A stretch of 27,543 nt of DNA from Bacillota bacterium (GCA_023436395.1 JAEZJJ010000080.1:1-27543), one strand, 5' to 3'; positions 7,506-14,528 are shown, numbered from the stretch's first letter. Numbers and translations: made by a program. Notes: a model not told the origin generated them from the sequence alone.

Positions 7506-8092
7506 ATGCTTAGAATTATTACATTGGTTGAGAATACAGCTCTGAATGCTAAATACAAGAAAATATTCCTATTAAGGTAGGATTGGATCAGGAAGTTCTT
7601 AATAGCAGACAGATAGTTTTTACTGATGAGAAAATGAGGATAGATGAAGAGTTACTTTTGTTTTCTAGTGTAAAAACAGATACATATTTTTCAGAATCAA
7701 ACAGTATGCTGTTTGTAAAAAGACAAGGGTATTTAGTGTTAGATGACTTTTGTCATGAGCAAAATTTGATTATTACGGTTGAGGGGAAAAAAACATTGAT
7801 ATCGGGATGCTCCCATGCAGGGATTGTAAATATTCAAGGTAAAGCGGAGTTAATAGCTTCGGACAGAATGTCAACAGTAATTGGTGGTTTTCATCTATAC
7901 AATCCACCAACTAAAAAATATGAAAGCAATGTACTGATTGATGGGGTGGCCAATGCATTGAAAGAGAAAGAAAGTGATTATTATACTTGTCATTGTACAG
8001 GCCTAAAGGCATATGAACGAATGAAATTCATTCTTGGGGACAAATTACATTATTTATCAACAGGGACTGAAGTTATGATATATGATAACTAA
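7506..8092 (+). pseudogene. Metallo-beta-lactamase-fold hydrolase with internal deletion
   Basis: GGAGGAG precedes an ATG at 7506 that reads MLRIITLVENTALNAKYK, a typical opening of MBL-fold proteins of the dihydropterin-methyl-ribofuranosyl-aminobenzene-phosphate synthase-like group. At about 7553-7558 the sense jumps to another frame and continues as NIPIKVGLDQEVL through to the TAA at 8090-8092, which is the normal C-terminal half: LISGCSHAGIVN, IGGFHL and CHCTG metal-site strands. The section expected to hold the H-x-H-x-D-H metal ligands, roughly 80-120 residues, is missing. The 5' stub stops at a TAG. A TTG at 7583 could only start a fragment without the active site. I read it as a deletion-plus-frameshift pseudogene. 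Confidence 0.75.
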
Positions 8093-8120
8093 TATAAAAT
8101 GTGGTGTGAAATTAAGTAGT

Positions 8121-8183
8121 AATTTTGATGAGACTTACGAGGATGTAGTAGAAGGTTGTGAAGGTTTTCTTGAGCATTTAAGA
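8121..8183 (+). repeat. Direct repeat, copy B (relic of a second phosphatase copy)
   Basis: This is the partner of 7346-7408. It encodes NFDETYEDVVEGCEGFLEHLR without any upstream phosphatase P-loop. It is a relic of a duplicate phosphatase gene rather than a mobile repeat. Confidence 0.85.
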
Positions 8184-8284
8184 GACAGTTTGAAAAATGT
8201 ACGCATACATACCCTTATGAGGGTGATATAGAAGGTGAACGTGAGCTTATAGAAATAGCAGAAAGCATAGTAAATCTAGGATAA
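8121..8284 (+). pseudogene. Phosphatase C-terminal relic joined to an unidentified C-terminal fragment
   Basis: The first 63 bases are the phosphatase tail described in the repeat entry. From about 8186 another frame reads CTHTYPYEGDIEGERELIEI and ends AESIVNLG at the TAA 8282-8284. It looks like the amphipathic last helix of an enzyme I cannot name. Neither part has a start codon with a ribosome site. The two fragments were probably brought together by deletion in the same event series that damaged the metallo-hydrolase gene. Confidence 0.55.
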
Positions 8285-8350
8285 GGGTTATACATAAAAA
8301 TCTGTGATAATATATTGTATAGGAAAGATATTTGTGGAGGGGGTATGGAT

Positions 8351-9412
8351 ATGAGTACGACTAATCTGATTATACGTCAAATGGAGCAGGGAGAAGAAAA
8401 GACTATATTAAAGGTGGGAAGAAAGGCCTTTAAATCTATAGAAGCTTTATTTCTTCCTAATCCCAAAACAGCAATGGTGGCGGTATACGAAGGTAAAATT
8501 GTTGGTAGTATTATCTATAAGCCTATGAATACCAAGCATAAAAAAATCGTTTATATTGAAGATGCCTTTGTTCACCCTGATTATCATGGAATGGGGATAG
8601 GCAAAAAATTATATGCTGAAACCTTTAAGTATTTACGAAATCAAGGTTATGAAGGAATTACTGCATTGGTTAAAGATGATAATGTTGGCTCATGGAAATT
8701 ATTTGTGGATAATGGTTTTAAAAGGGTGAGCCTTAGAGAGATTGTTAAGCAGTTAGGTATAGTGGGGGCTATAAAGCAGTATATACTCACACCATTTTGT
8801 ATGGCTGTAGGTATGGATTTTTATTTATTTACAGAGTCTGAAGAAGTTAAGGAGAAAGCTAAGGGTTTTTCTCAAGCTTTAGCATTCTTTCTAGGTAATA
8901 TCTTATTAATGCTACCTTGTTGGATACAGCTTTATAGTAACCCAGAAAAGCAGCTTCAGTTTTTCTTACCTGCCTATTTTACAGTACTTTTACTTTATTG
9001 TTTACCACGATACATAGGTGGAATGCTTAGCAAACGAAAGTGGCATTTCAGATTGAATAATGGAGGAAGTTTTCTCCCTATATTATTAAGCATTTGGTGT
9101 AGTATGTTCCCAATGAATGCAAACTGGTATCCAGATACATATGAAAATACAAAGGCGTTTAATAAGGAACTTGCCTTTCCAGAAATGATTAAATGGGGTC
9201 TTTTTTCTCTATTAGCATTACTGAAATTAACTGGGGTACCTTATCTTCAAGCAGTAGGCAATATAAGCTGTTCTTTATTGGTATTTTTAATTATTCCATT
9301 ATATCCTTTTGAAGCCTATGGAGCAGGAAGAATTGCCCGCTATAATAAGAGGCTTTGGTTGTTAACTGCTATTATAACTATTATAGAGCTTGTATTATTT
9401 AGTGTTATTTAA
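8351..9412 (+). CDS. GNAT acetyltransferase fused to a C-terminal polytopic membrane domain
   Basis: This 353-aa protein has residues 3-150 as a complete GNAT fold: VYIEDAFVHPDYHGMGIGKKLY carries the acetyl-CoA loop H-G-M-G-I-G-K, and GSWKLFVDNGFKR is the usual following helix-strand. From about residue 170 to the end, at least five hydrophobic segments alternate with short loops. The end (IIPLYPFEAYGAGRIARYNK) resembles the last conserved segment of M50/site-2-protease-like proteins, but no HExxH is present, so any protease relationship would be catalytically dead. The frame is open from a TTG at 8315. The GGAGGGGG at 8336-8343 is 1 nt from ATG 8345 and 7 nt from ATG 8351, so I chose 8351. 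It probably acetylates a membrane-proximal substrate; the role is unknown. Confidence 0.8.
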   Translation: MSTTNLIIRQMEQGEEKTILKVGRKAFKSIEALFLPNPKTAMVAVYEGKIVGSIIYKPMNTKHKKIVYIEDAFVHPDYHGMGIGKKLYAETFKYLRNQGYEGITALVKDDNVGSWKLFVDNGFKRVSLREIVKQLGIVGAIKQYILTPFCMAVGMDFYLFTESEEVKEKAKGFSQALAFFLGNILLMLPCWIQLYSNPEKQLQFFLPAYFTVLLLYCLPRYIGGMLSKRKWHFRLNNGGSFLPILLSIWCSMFPMNANWYPDTYENTKAFNKELAFPEMIKWGLFSLLALLKLTGVPYLQAVGNISCSLLVFLIIPLYPFEAYGAGRIARYNKRLWLLTAIITIIELVLFSVI

Positions 9413-9429
9413 TAAAGAAAATCATAAAA

Positions 9430-9458
9430 TTGATTTGAAAAATTTAGAATGTTATAAT
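9430..9458 (+). promoter_or_regulatory. Extended -10 promoter of the metal-transport gene
   Basis: TTGATT (9430-9435), 17 bases, then a perfect TATAAT (9453-9458) preceded by TG at 9450-9451. The transcript should start near 9465, only a few bases before the hairpin at 9469. Confidence 0.7.
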
Positions 9459-9468
9459 GGATTAGTGT

Positions 9469-9500
9469 AAAGAGCAGCGTTATTAAGTTTGCTCTTTTTT
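9469..9500 (+). terminator. Terminator-like hairpin at the very 5' end of the metal-transport transcript
   Basis: AAAGAGCA (9469-9476) and TGCTCTTT (9490-9497) pair perfectly around a 13-nt loop, followed by TTT. Because the promoter at 9430-9458 fires straight into it, it may be the terminator of the upstream gene 8351-9412, or a 5'-end hairpin that stabilises or attenuates the downstream mRNA. No cobalamin or NiCo riboswitch core is visible. Confidence 0.6.
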
Positions 9501-9529
9501 ATTAATTGACTGATTAAGGAGATGGTAGT

Positions 9530-10531
9530 ATGCATATGATTAATGCACTGGTTTCACCTGTTGTAGGGGGGACAATGCTAGCAGTAACAGCTGGAGTAGG
9601 AGGATATTGCGTTAAGAAGCTAGAGAAGGAACAGATGGAAAAGAAACTGCCTTTAATGGGGGGAATGGGAGCATTTGTATTTGCTACGCAGATGCTGAAT
9701 TTTGCTATACCAGGAACAGGTGCTAGTGGGCATTTATGCGGGGGGATTTTGCTTGCTGCAGTATTAGGGCCTTATGCAGGGTTCTTAACTATGGCTACCA
9801 TTCTTCTTGTACAAGCATTGTTTTTTGGAGATGGAGGGCTTTTAGCTTTTGGTGCAAATCTATTTAATATGGGTTTTGTTTCTTGTTTTGTAGCTTATCC
9901 ACTTATATTCAAACCACTTATGAAGAGAGAGCAAGGATTTGATTCTAAGAAAATTGGGCTAGTAGCTCTTCTTGCCTCAATAGTAGCTTTACAGCTAGGT
10001 GCTTTTGGGGTAGTAATAGAAACCGCTTTTTCAGGGAAGACAGCTATTCCTTTTGTGGGTTTTGTAGCAAGGATGCAGCCTATTCATTTAGCCATTGGAA
10101 TAGTAGAAGGTTGTATTACAGGAGCAGTTTTAAACCTTGTTTATAAAACAACACCTCATTTTACAGCGCAACTTTATGAATCTGAGACTAAAAAAAGTAA
10201 ATATGGTTGGTTAGGGCTATGGTTAGTTATTATTCTTGTAATAACAGGTGCACTTTCTCACTTAGCTTCTACAAATCCAGATGGATTAGAATGGTCTATT
10301 TCAAAAGTAACAGATGCTCAACAATTAGAGCAAGGACAAATAAGTCAAGTTCATGAAGTAGTGCAAAATTTACAAGAAAGTATCGTCATCTTACCAGATT
10401 ATCATTTTAAACAAGGAACTTCTGGTACAACAGTAGCAGGGATTATTGGCTCAGGGATAACCTTTTTGAGTGTCATGCTTATAGGAGAAGGCGTATGGAT
10501 ATTAAATAAAAAGAGAGTTTGTTCTAAATGA
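9530..10531 (+). CDS. Nickel/cobalt ECF transporter substrate-capture protein (CbiM/NikM with PDGLE domain)
   Basis: This 333-aa membrane protein starts MHMINALVSP; H2 near the mature N-terminus is the family's metal ligand. GTGASGHLCGG supplies H68, and FGDGGLLAFGANLFNMG is the conserved CbiM loop. After residue 225 comes a membrane helix, NPDGLEW (250-254 PDGLE) and LPDYHF, the extracytoplasmic CbiN/NikN-like PDGLE domain, then a last helix. It therefore fuses the S component (M) and the accessory N subunit of a group I ECF importer for Ni2+ or Co2+. AAGGAG lies 8 nt before the ATG. The energising Q and O subunits are absent from the window, so it must share a distant module or act alone. 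Ni versus Co cannot be decided. Confidence 0.88.
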   Translation: MHMINALVSPVVGGTMLAVTAGVGGYCVKKLEKEQMEKKLPLMGGMGAFVFATQMLNFAIPGTGASGHLCGGILLAAVLGPYAGFLTMATILLVQALFFGDGGLLAFGANLFNMGFVSCFVAYPLIFKPLMKREQGFDSKKIGLVALLASIVALQLGAFGVVIETAFSGKTAIPFVGFVARMQPIHLAIGIVEGCITGAVLNLVYKTTPHFTAQLYESETKKSKYGWLGLWLVIILVITGALSHLASTNPDGLEWSISKVTDAQQLEQGQISQVHEVVQNLQESIVILPDYHFKQGTSGTTVAGIIGSGITFLSVMLIGEGVWILNKKRVCSK

Positions 10532-10572
10532 GATGATACTATTGGGGAAGAGATAAGAGAGGGTTAAGATAT

Positions 10573-11721
10573 ATGAATCAGTTATTAGCTTTAAATGAAC
10601 TGGAACTTTTATTAGTAGCCTATTTAGGGGGATGTCATTATCCTGTTAGCATTAAAAAAATGGGGATGGAATTAGAGATAGAGATGGGGGTAATGATTAA
10701 TGCTATTTTAAACTTGAAGATTAATCATTATATCAAGCAAATAGATAAGGATATTGAAGAGAATATTTTTTGGAATAGTGAAGAGGCTCATTATGAAATT
10801 AATAAGTTAAAAAAAGCAGAGATTAATCAATATCTAGCCTATGAGGTAAGTCATCATAAGGTGAGGATTAAAGGAGATTATATATGGTATGTAGCTTATG
10901 GTTCTGACATTTTATATGAGAAATTTTTGCATTACATAAGAGGGGGAATTTGTCAGTTTAATCATAAGGAGTATTATGGATGTAGCGATCAAAGTCTTCC
11001 TTTAGCTAGCCTTGAAATGATTATTCCTTATGAAGCTTATGTGGCAGGAAATAATCCAAGTTGGCACTATAAAGGTGTGATATTTATAGATACACATAAA
11101 CCAGGTGAGACTTTAGGGAGAGCATATCTAGTGAAGGCAGAACAATATGAGGAGATTAGGGACCAAGCAGGTCGTAGTAGTGAGTGGTATGATAAGGAAG
11201 TAGATTTAGGGATGTATTTAGGGATTCCCATAAAGGCAATTACCAATAAAACAAGAAAAGTCATTAATATTGCTTCTTCTAAGTATCAAAAAGTAGTAGA
11301 GGCAGGTATTAAGGAAACTTATCGTACAAAGACTGAGAAGGAAATAGAGGACTATCTCTATAAAATCTTTGAGTATGAAGTGGAGCTGAGTGAGTCTTTT
11401 GAAGGGCTTAAAGAAAAATGGGATAAAGAATTATTGTTAGCTCAAGCACTAAGTAGTAAGGAACGGCAAGAACGATTGGCAGCCATGCCAATCAAACCTA
11501 AAAGAATTATTACCACTAAGACTTTTTTTGCCTATAATCCATTGGTAATAGCAGAGCGATTGGCACTAGCAGAGGGTAAATGTGAGAGATGTGGAAAAGA
11601 AACTTACCTAGAAGTACATCATATAAAAAGCCTTAGGGAAGAGGGAGAAGATACTTTAGCTAATACCATAGCCTTATGTCCAAACTGTCATAAGGAAATC
11701 CATCTTGGCGAGGAAATTTAA
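10573..11721 (+). CDS. GGCT-like domain protein fused to a C-terminal HNH endonuclease
   Basis: This 382-aa protein appears to have three parts. Residues 5-90 are helical and could be a winged-helix-like module (inference). Residues 104-240 look like a gamma-glutamylcyclotransferase-like fold: WYVAYGSDILYEKFLHYIRGG contains the YGS(N/D) loop with D112 where most members have N, and the YKGVIFIDTHKPGETLGRAY strand pair follows. After a charged helix (250-305), residues 333-378 form an HNH zinc nuclease: C337-C340, EVHHIK (H349, H350), N364, then CPNCHKEIH (C369, C372, H373). It lies 41 bases after the metal transporter with an AGAGAGGG ribosome site, so the two may share a transcript. No partner methylase or toxin-antitoxin mate is visible. 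A role in defence or DNA repair is a guess. Confidence 0.75.
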   Translation: MNQLLALNELELLLVAYLGGCHYPVSIKKMGMELEIEMGVMINAILNLKINHYIKQIDKDIEENIFWNSEEAHYEINKLKKAEINQYLAYEVSHHKVRIKGDYIWYVAYGSDILYEKFLHYIRGGICQFNHKEYYGCSDQSLPLASLEMIIPYEAYVAGNNPSWHYKGVIFIDTHKPGETLGRAYLVKAEQYEEIRDQAGRSSEWYDKEVDLGMYLGIPIKAITNKTRKVINIASSKYQKVVEAGIKETYRTKTEKEIEDYLYKIFEYEVELSESFEGLKEKWDKELLLAQALSSKERQERLAAMPIKPKRIITTKTFFAYNPLVIAERLALAEGKCERCGKETYLEVHHIKSLREEGEDTLANTIALCPNCHKEIHLGEEI

Positions 11722-11813
11722 GATTAATTTAAGTTATTTCCTTTATACTCTTAAAATAGAAATACCTTTAGATGTGAATAGATTGAGAATGAGAGATATA
11801 AAGGAGAAATGAG

Positions 11814-13721
11814 ATGAAAGCAGTAAGGAAATTCGGTGTATGTTTAATAGCACTTACTATTGCATTAACAGGTTGTAATAGTACTCAGACAAGTAATGAT
11901 AAAAATGTGACTGCCACTACCCAATCCACTACTAATAAAAGCAATGTAACAGACTGTGAATATACAGATAAACTATTTGACAGTTCCTATGTGCATAGTA
12001 TTAATATTGAGATATCTGAGGAGGATTGGGAGGACTTAAAAGAGAATGCTTTAGACGAAACCTATTATTCTTGTAATATCACTATAGATGGGGAAACTTA
12101 TGAAAATGTAGGTTTAAGAACAAAAGGAAATTCTTCCCTTGCTCAGGTGGCTAATTCAGATTCAGACCGTTATAGTTTTAAGATTAAATTTGATAAGTTT
12201 GATAAAGAGCAAGATTATTATGGACTCGAAAAGCTTTCTTTAAATAATATTATTCAAGATGCTACTTTTATGAAGGACTATTTATCTTATAAAATGATGG
12301 GGGACTTTGGTGTAGCTTCTCCTTATGTAAGCTACAGTTATATAACCATTAATGGTGAGGAATGGGGACTTTATTTAAATGTAGAGGATATTGATAACTC
12401 TTTCCTAGAAAGAATCTATGGAGAAGACCATGGAGAACTCTATAAACCGGGTACAGCGATAGATAATATGGGACAAATGCCAGAGGGATTTGACCGTAAC
12501 AATATGCCACAAGGAGCAGAGGGATTTGACCCTAGCAATATGCCACAAGATGCAGAGGGATTTGACCCTAACAATATGCCACAAGGTGCAGAGGGATTTG
12601 ACCCTAACAATATGCCACAAGGTGCAGAAGGATTTGACCCTAATAATATGCCAGAGGTACCAGAAGGATTTGATCCTAGCAATATGCCACAAGCACCAGA
12701 GGGATTTGATCCAACCCAAATAGGAAAAGAAGGATTTAAGGGAATGGGCGGCAATATGGCAGCTAAGGGCGCAGACCTTAAATATATTGATGATAATATA
12801 GAAAGTTATGCCAATATCTTTGATAATGCTGAGACTAAAATAGATGATGCGGATAAAGAACGTCTTATTGCTTCTTTAAAACAATTAGCGTCAGGGGAAA
12901 ACTTAGAGGATGTTGTGGATATTGAAGCCACCTTACGTTACTTTGTTGTGCATAACTTTGTAGATAATTATGATAGTTATACAGGTACAATGTTGCATAA
13001 CTATTATCTCTATGAAGAAGAGGGTAAGCTTTCTATGTTACCTTGGGATTATAACCTTGCCTTTGGTGGTTTTGGTGGCTTTGGAGATGGTGAAGGTATG
13101 CCTAGGCCAAAGGGTATGCGAAATCAACAGCAAACCTCTGACAAAGATATAGAAAAACAAGAAACAGTAACCAGCACTGAGAAAAATAAAACACAAGTAG
13201 CAGCACCAACTAAATTACAAGAAGGTAAGGCAAATAATCAAGACTCAGCCACTCAAATGGTGAATATGGCAATTGATACACCTCTATCTGGGGCAACTGA
13301 AGAGGATAGGCCATTATGGGGACAACTTATTAATAATGCCACTTATAAAGAACAGTATCATAAACTTTTTGATGAGTTCTTACAGAACTATTTAGAAAAT
13401 GGAGCAGTGGCTGCAGAAATTGATAGAGTAACAGAGATGATTAGTCCTTATATCCAAAAAGACCCTACCGCCTTCTATACTTATGAAGAATTCCAAAAAG
13501 GTGTTTCTACATTAAAGAGCTTTATTAGTCTAAGAACAGAAAGTATTAGAAAGCAACTAAATGGAGAAATCTCATCTACTACAGAAGGACAAAAAACACA
13601 GACAGATAAGCTAATAGATGCAAGTAGCATTTCAATAAGTGATATGGGAAGTAATCACCAAGCAGGTGGTAAAGGGAATAGAATAACTGACAAAAATCAA
13701 TCAAAGAATAAAGTGAATTAA
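11814..13721 (+). CDS. CotH-kinase-domain lipoprotein with internal Pro/Asn-rich repeats
   Basis: This 635-aa protein begins with a lipoprotein signal: hydrophobic LIALTIALTG followed by the lipobox cysteine C21, then a Ser/Thr-rich linker. From about residue 57 it is a CotH-family kinase (HSINIEISEEDWEDL, NVGLRTKGNSS, DYYGLEKLSLNN). The catalytic end is VDNYDSYTGTMLHNYYLYE (D384, D387) and LPWDYNLAFGG (D412), matching the Asp-bearing CotH motifs. Family members phosphorylate secreted proteins, as CotH does spore-coat proteins CotB/CotG. Residues 223-306 are seven 12-residue repeats placed between the N-lobe and the C-lobe. The C-terminus is Ser/Thr/Gln/Lys-rich. It probably acts on the outer membrane face. 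The polyphosphate-polymerase partner often found beside such genes is absent. Confidence 0.92.
   Translation: MKAVRKFGVCLIALTIALTGCNSTQTSNDKNVTATTQSTTNKSNVTDCEYTDKLFDSSYVHSINIEISEEDWEDLKENALDETYYSCNITIDGETYENVGLRTKGNSSLAQVANSDSDRYSFKIKFDKFDKEQDYYGLEKLSLNNIIQDATFMKDYLSYKMMGDFGVASPYVSYSYITINGEEWGLYLNVEDIDNSFLERIYGEDHGELYKPGTAIDNMGQMPEGFDRNNMPQGAEGFDPSNMPQDAEGFDPNNMPQGAEGFDPNNMPQGAEGFDPNNMPEVPEGFDPSNMPQAPEGFDPTQIGKEGFKGMGGNMAAKGADLKYIDDNIESYANIFDNAETKIDDADKERLIASLKQLASGENLEDVVDIEATLRYFVVHNFVDNYDSYTGTMLHNYYLYEEEGKLSMLPWDYNLAFGGFGGFGDGEGMPRPKGMRNQQQTSDKDIEKQETVTSTEKNKTQVAAPTKLQEGKANNQDSATQMVNMAIDTPLSGATEEDRPLWGQLINNATYKEQYHKLFDEFLQNYLENGAVAAEIDRVTEMISPYIQKDPTAFYTYEEFQKGVSTLKSFISLRTESIRKQLNGEISSTTEGQKTQTDKLIDASSISISDMGSNHQAGGKGNRITDKNQSKNKVN
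12480..12731 (+). repeat. Seven tandem 36-bp in-frame repeats in the CotH gene
   Basis: Consecutive units start at 12480, 12516, 12552, 12588, 12624, 12660 and 12696. Each encodes a version of A/P-E-G-F-D-P-x-N-M-P-Q-x; units 3 and 4 are almost identical in DNA and the last is degraded. The repeats are contiguous and coding, and they create the spurious open frames on the other strand. High similarity suggests recent expansion by slippage, so the copy number may vary between strains. Confidence 0.95.
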
Positions 13722-13792
13722 CATTTACTAAAAAAATTTTCTAGGGAATTGCCTCTTAGCTTACATATAAAGAGTAAAGGAGGTGATTCACC

Positions 13793-13939
13793 ATGGAAGA
13801 ATTATTAGTCCAAATTAGCAATATAGGTTTTCCTATTGTTCTCTCTATGTACCTATTAATAAGAATAGAAGGGAAAATGGAGGAGCTTACAAAAAGTATT
13901 GGAAAACTTACAGATGTCCTGGATAAACAGAAACCTTAA
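13793..13939 (+). CDS. YvrJ-family small membrane protein
   Basis: The ORF encodes 48 residues: MEELLVQISNIGFPIVLSMY, a single membrane helix, then YLLIRIEGKMEEL and an amphipathic tail. The 'N-x-G-F-P-I-V-L-S-x-Y-L-L-x-R-x-E' pattern is that of the YvrJ family found across Bacilli and Clostridia, sometimes near phage-holin-like BhlA genes. Function is unknown. The ribosome site, AAAGGAGGTGATTCACC at 13776-13792, is an almost complete complement of the 16S rRNA 3' tail and ends right at the ATG, implying high translation. It lies about 70 bases after the CotH gene and before a strong terminator, and could be on the CotH transcript. Confidence 0.85.
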   Translation: MEELLVQISNIGFPIVLSMYLLIRIEGKMEELTKSIGKLTDVLDKQKP

Positions 13940-13948
13940 TCAAAAAAT

Positions 13949-13987
13949 AAAAGAGTTTCATGGGCAAATGCTTATTGAAACTTTTTT
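13949..13987 (+). terminator. Rho-independent terminator after yvrJ
   Basis: AAAAGAGTTTCA (13949-13960) pairs with TGAAACTTTTTT (13976-13987) across 12 positions with one wobble. The A and T flanks make it potentially usable from either strand. Confidence 0.85.
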
Positions 13988-14128
13988 ATTTGCATAAAAT
14001 AATATAATGGAATATTATAAATATTAAATCATATAATTCGATCTTTATATTCATATGGAAGATTCAATTTGTATAGAAAAGTTATTATAGATTTGTATGA
14101 TGGTATAGAGATGTAGATGGAGGAGAAT

Positions 14129-14413
14129 ATGGGAGAATATAAAGAAGTAAAAAAGGAAAATAAGGATACATGTGATCTTGTTGTAAATATCGATAAGATT
14201 CACACCACTGTATTAGGCATAGAGCGGATAAGAAGAAATTTAGGATTGCTAGATACAGATGTGGTAAGTTGGTGCAAAGAGACAATACAGGATGCTAAGG
14301 CGCTGATCACTAGAAAAGGTAAGAACTGGTATGTTCAAATAGCAGGTTGTGAAATTACTGTGAATGCATATAGTTATACTATTATTACTGCGCATAAGAT
14401 AAAAGGAAGGTAA
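14129..14413 (+). CDS. DUF3781 family protein
   Basis: This 94-aa soluble protein matches the DUF3781 pattern: DKIHTTVLGIERIRRNL, then DVVSWCKETI, and the C-terminal block KGKNWYVQIAGCEITVNAYS followed by YTIITAHK. No function is established for the family, which often stands alone in Firmicutes. The frame is open from an ATG at 14117, but the GGAGG at 14119-14123 overlaps that codon and is 5 nt from the ATG at 14129, so I start there. It lies after the yvrJ terminator, with no clear promoter in the 140-base gap, and upstream of the potassium uptake promoter. It contains no signal peptide, membrane helix or recognisable catalytic motif. Confidence 0.75.
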   Translation: MGEYKEVKKENKDTCDLVVNIDKIHTTVLGIERIRRNLGLLDTDVVSWCKETIQDAKALITRKGKNWYVQIAGCEITVNAYSYTIITAHKIKGR

Positions 14414-14499
14414 CTATTACCCAGATATGTGCAATTGGTTTTGAAAAAGATAGAATAAAAATGAAAGTGTTAAGTATTCGTTAATTTTCCGAAAAACAA

Positions 14500-14528
14500 T
14501 TGAGACTTATGTAGTCGATGTATATAAT
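14500..14528 (+). promoter_or_regulatory. Promoter of the potassium uptake operon
   Basis: TTGAGA (14500-14505), 17 bases, TATAAT (14523-14528). The expected start near 14535 coincides with the first base of a hairpin: TGTATGCTTC (14535-14544) pairs with GAAGCACACG (14563-14572) with one A-C mismatch. No T-run follows, so this 5' hairpin is more likely stabilising than terminating. Confidence 0.75.

Noticed and set aside
2620..8350. Integron or transposon as the source of the small accessory genes
   Set aside because: No integrase, transposase, attC-like palindromes, terminal inverted repeats or target duplications could be found by eye.
9413..9529. Cobalamin or NiCo riboswitch before the CbiM/NikM gene
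   Set aside because: The leader from the predicted start is about 65 nt, too short for a cobalamin riboswitch, and no conserved core is recognisable.
12480..12731. Possible CRISPR array because the unit length is 36 bp
   Set aside because: The units are contiguous with no spacers, in frame within a protein gene, and there are no cas genes.
12405..12754. Open frames of about 104 codons on the minus strand and one of 77 codons on the plus strand inside the CotH gene
   Set aside because: They arise because the 36-bp repeat unit is a multiple of three, so every frame stays open; none has a ribosome site and all lie inside the well-supported kinase gene.
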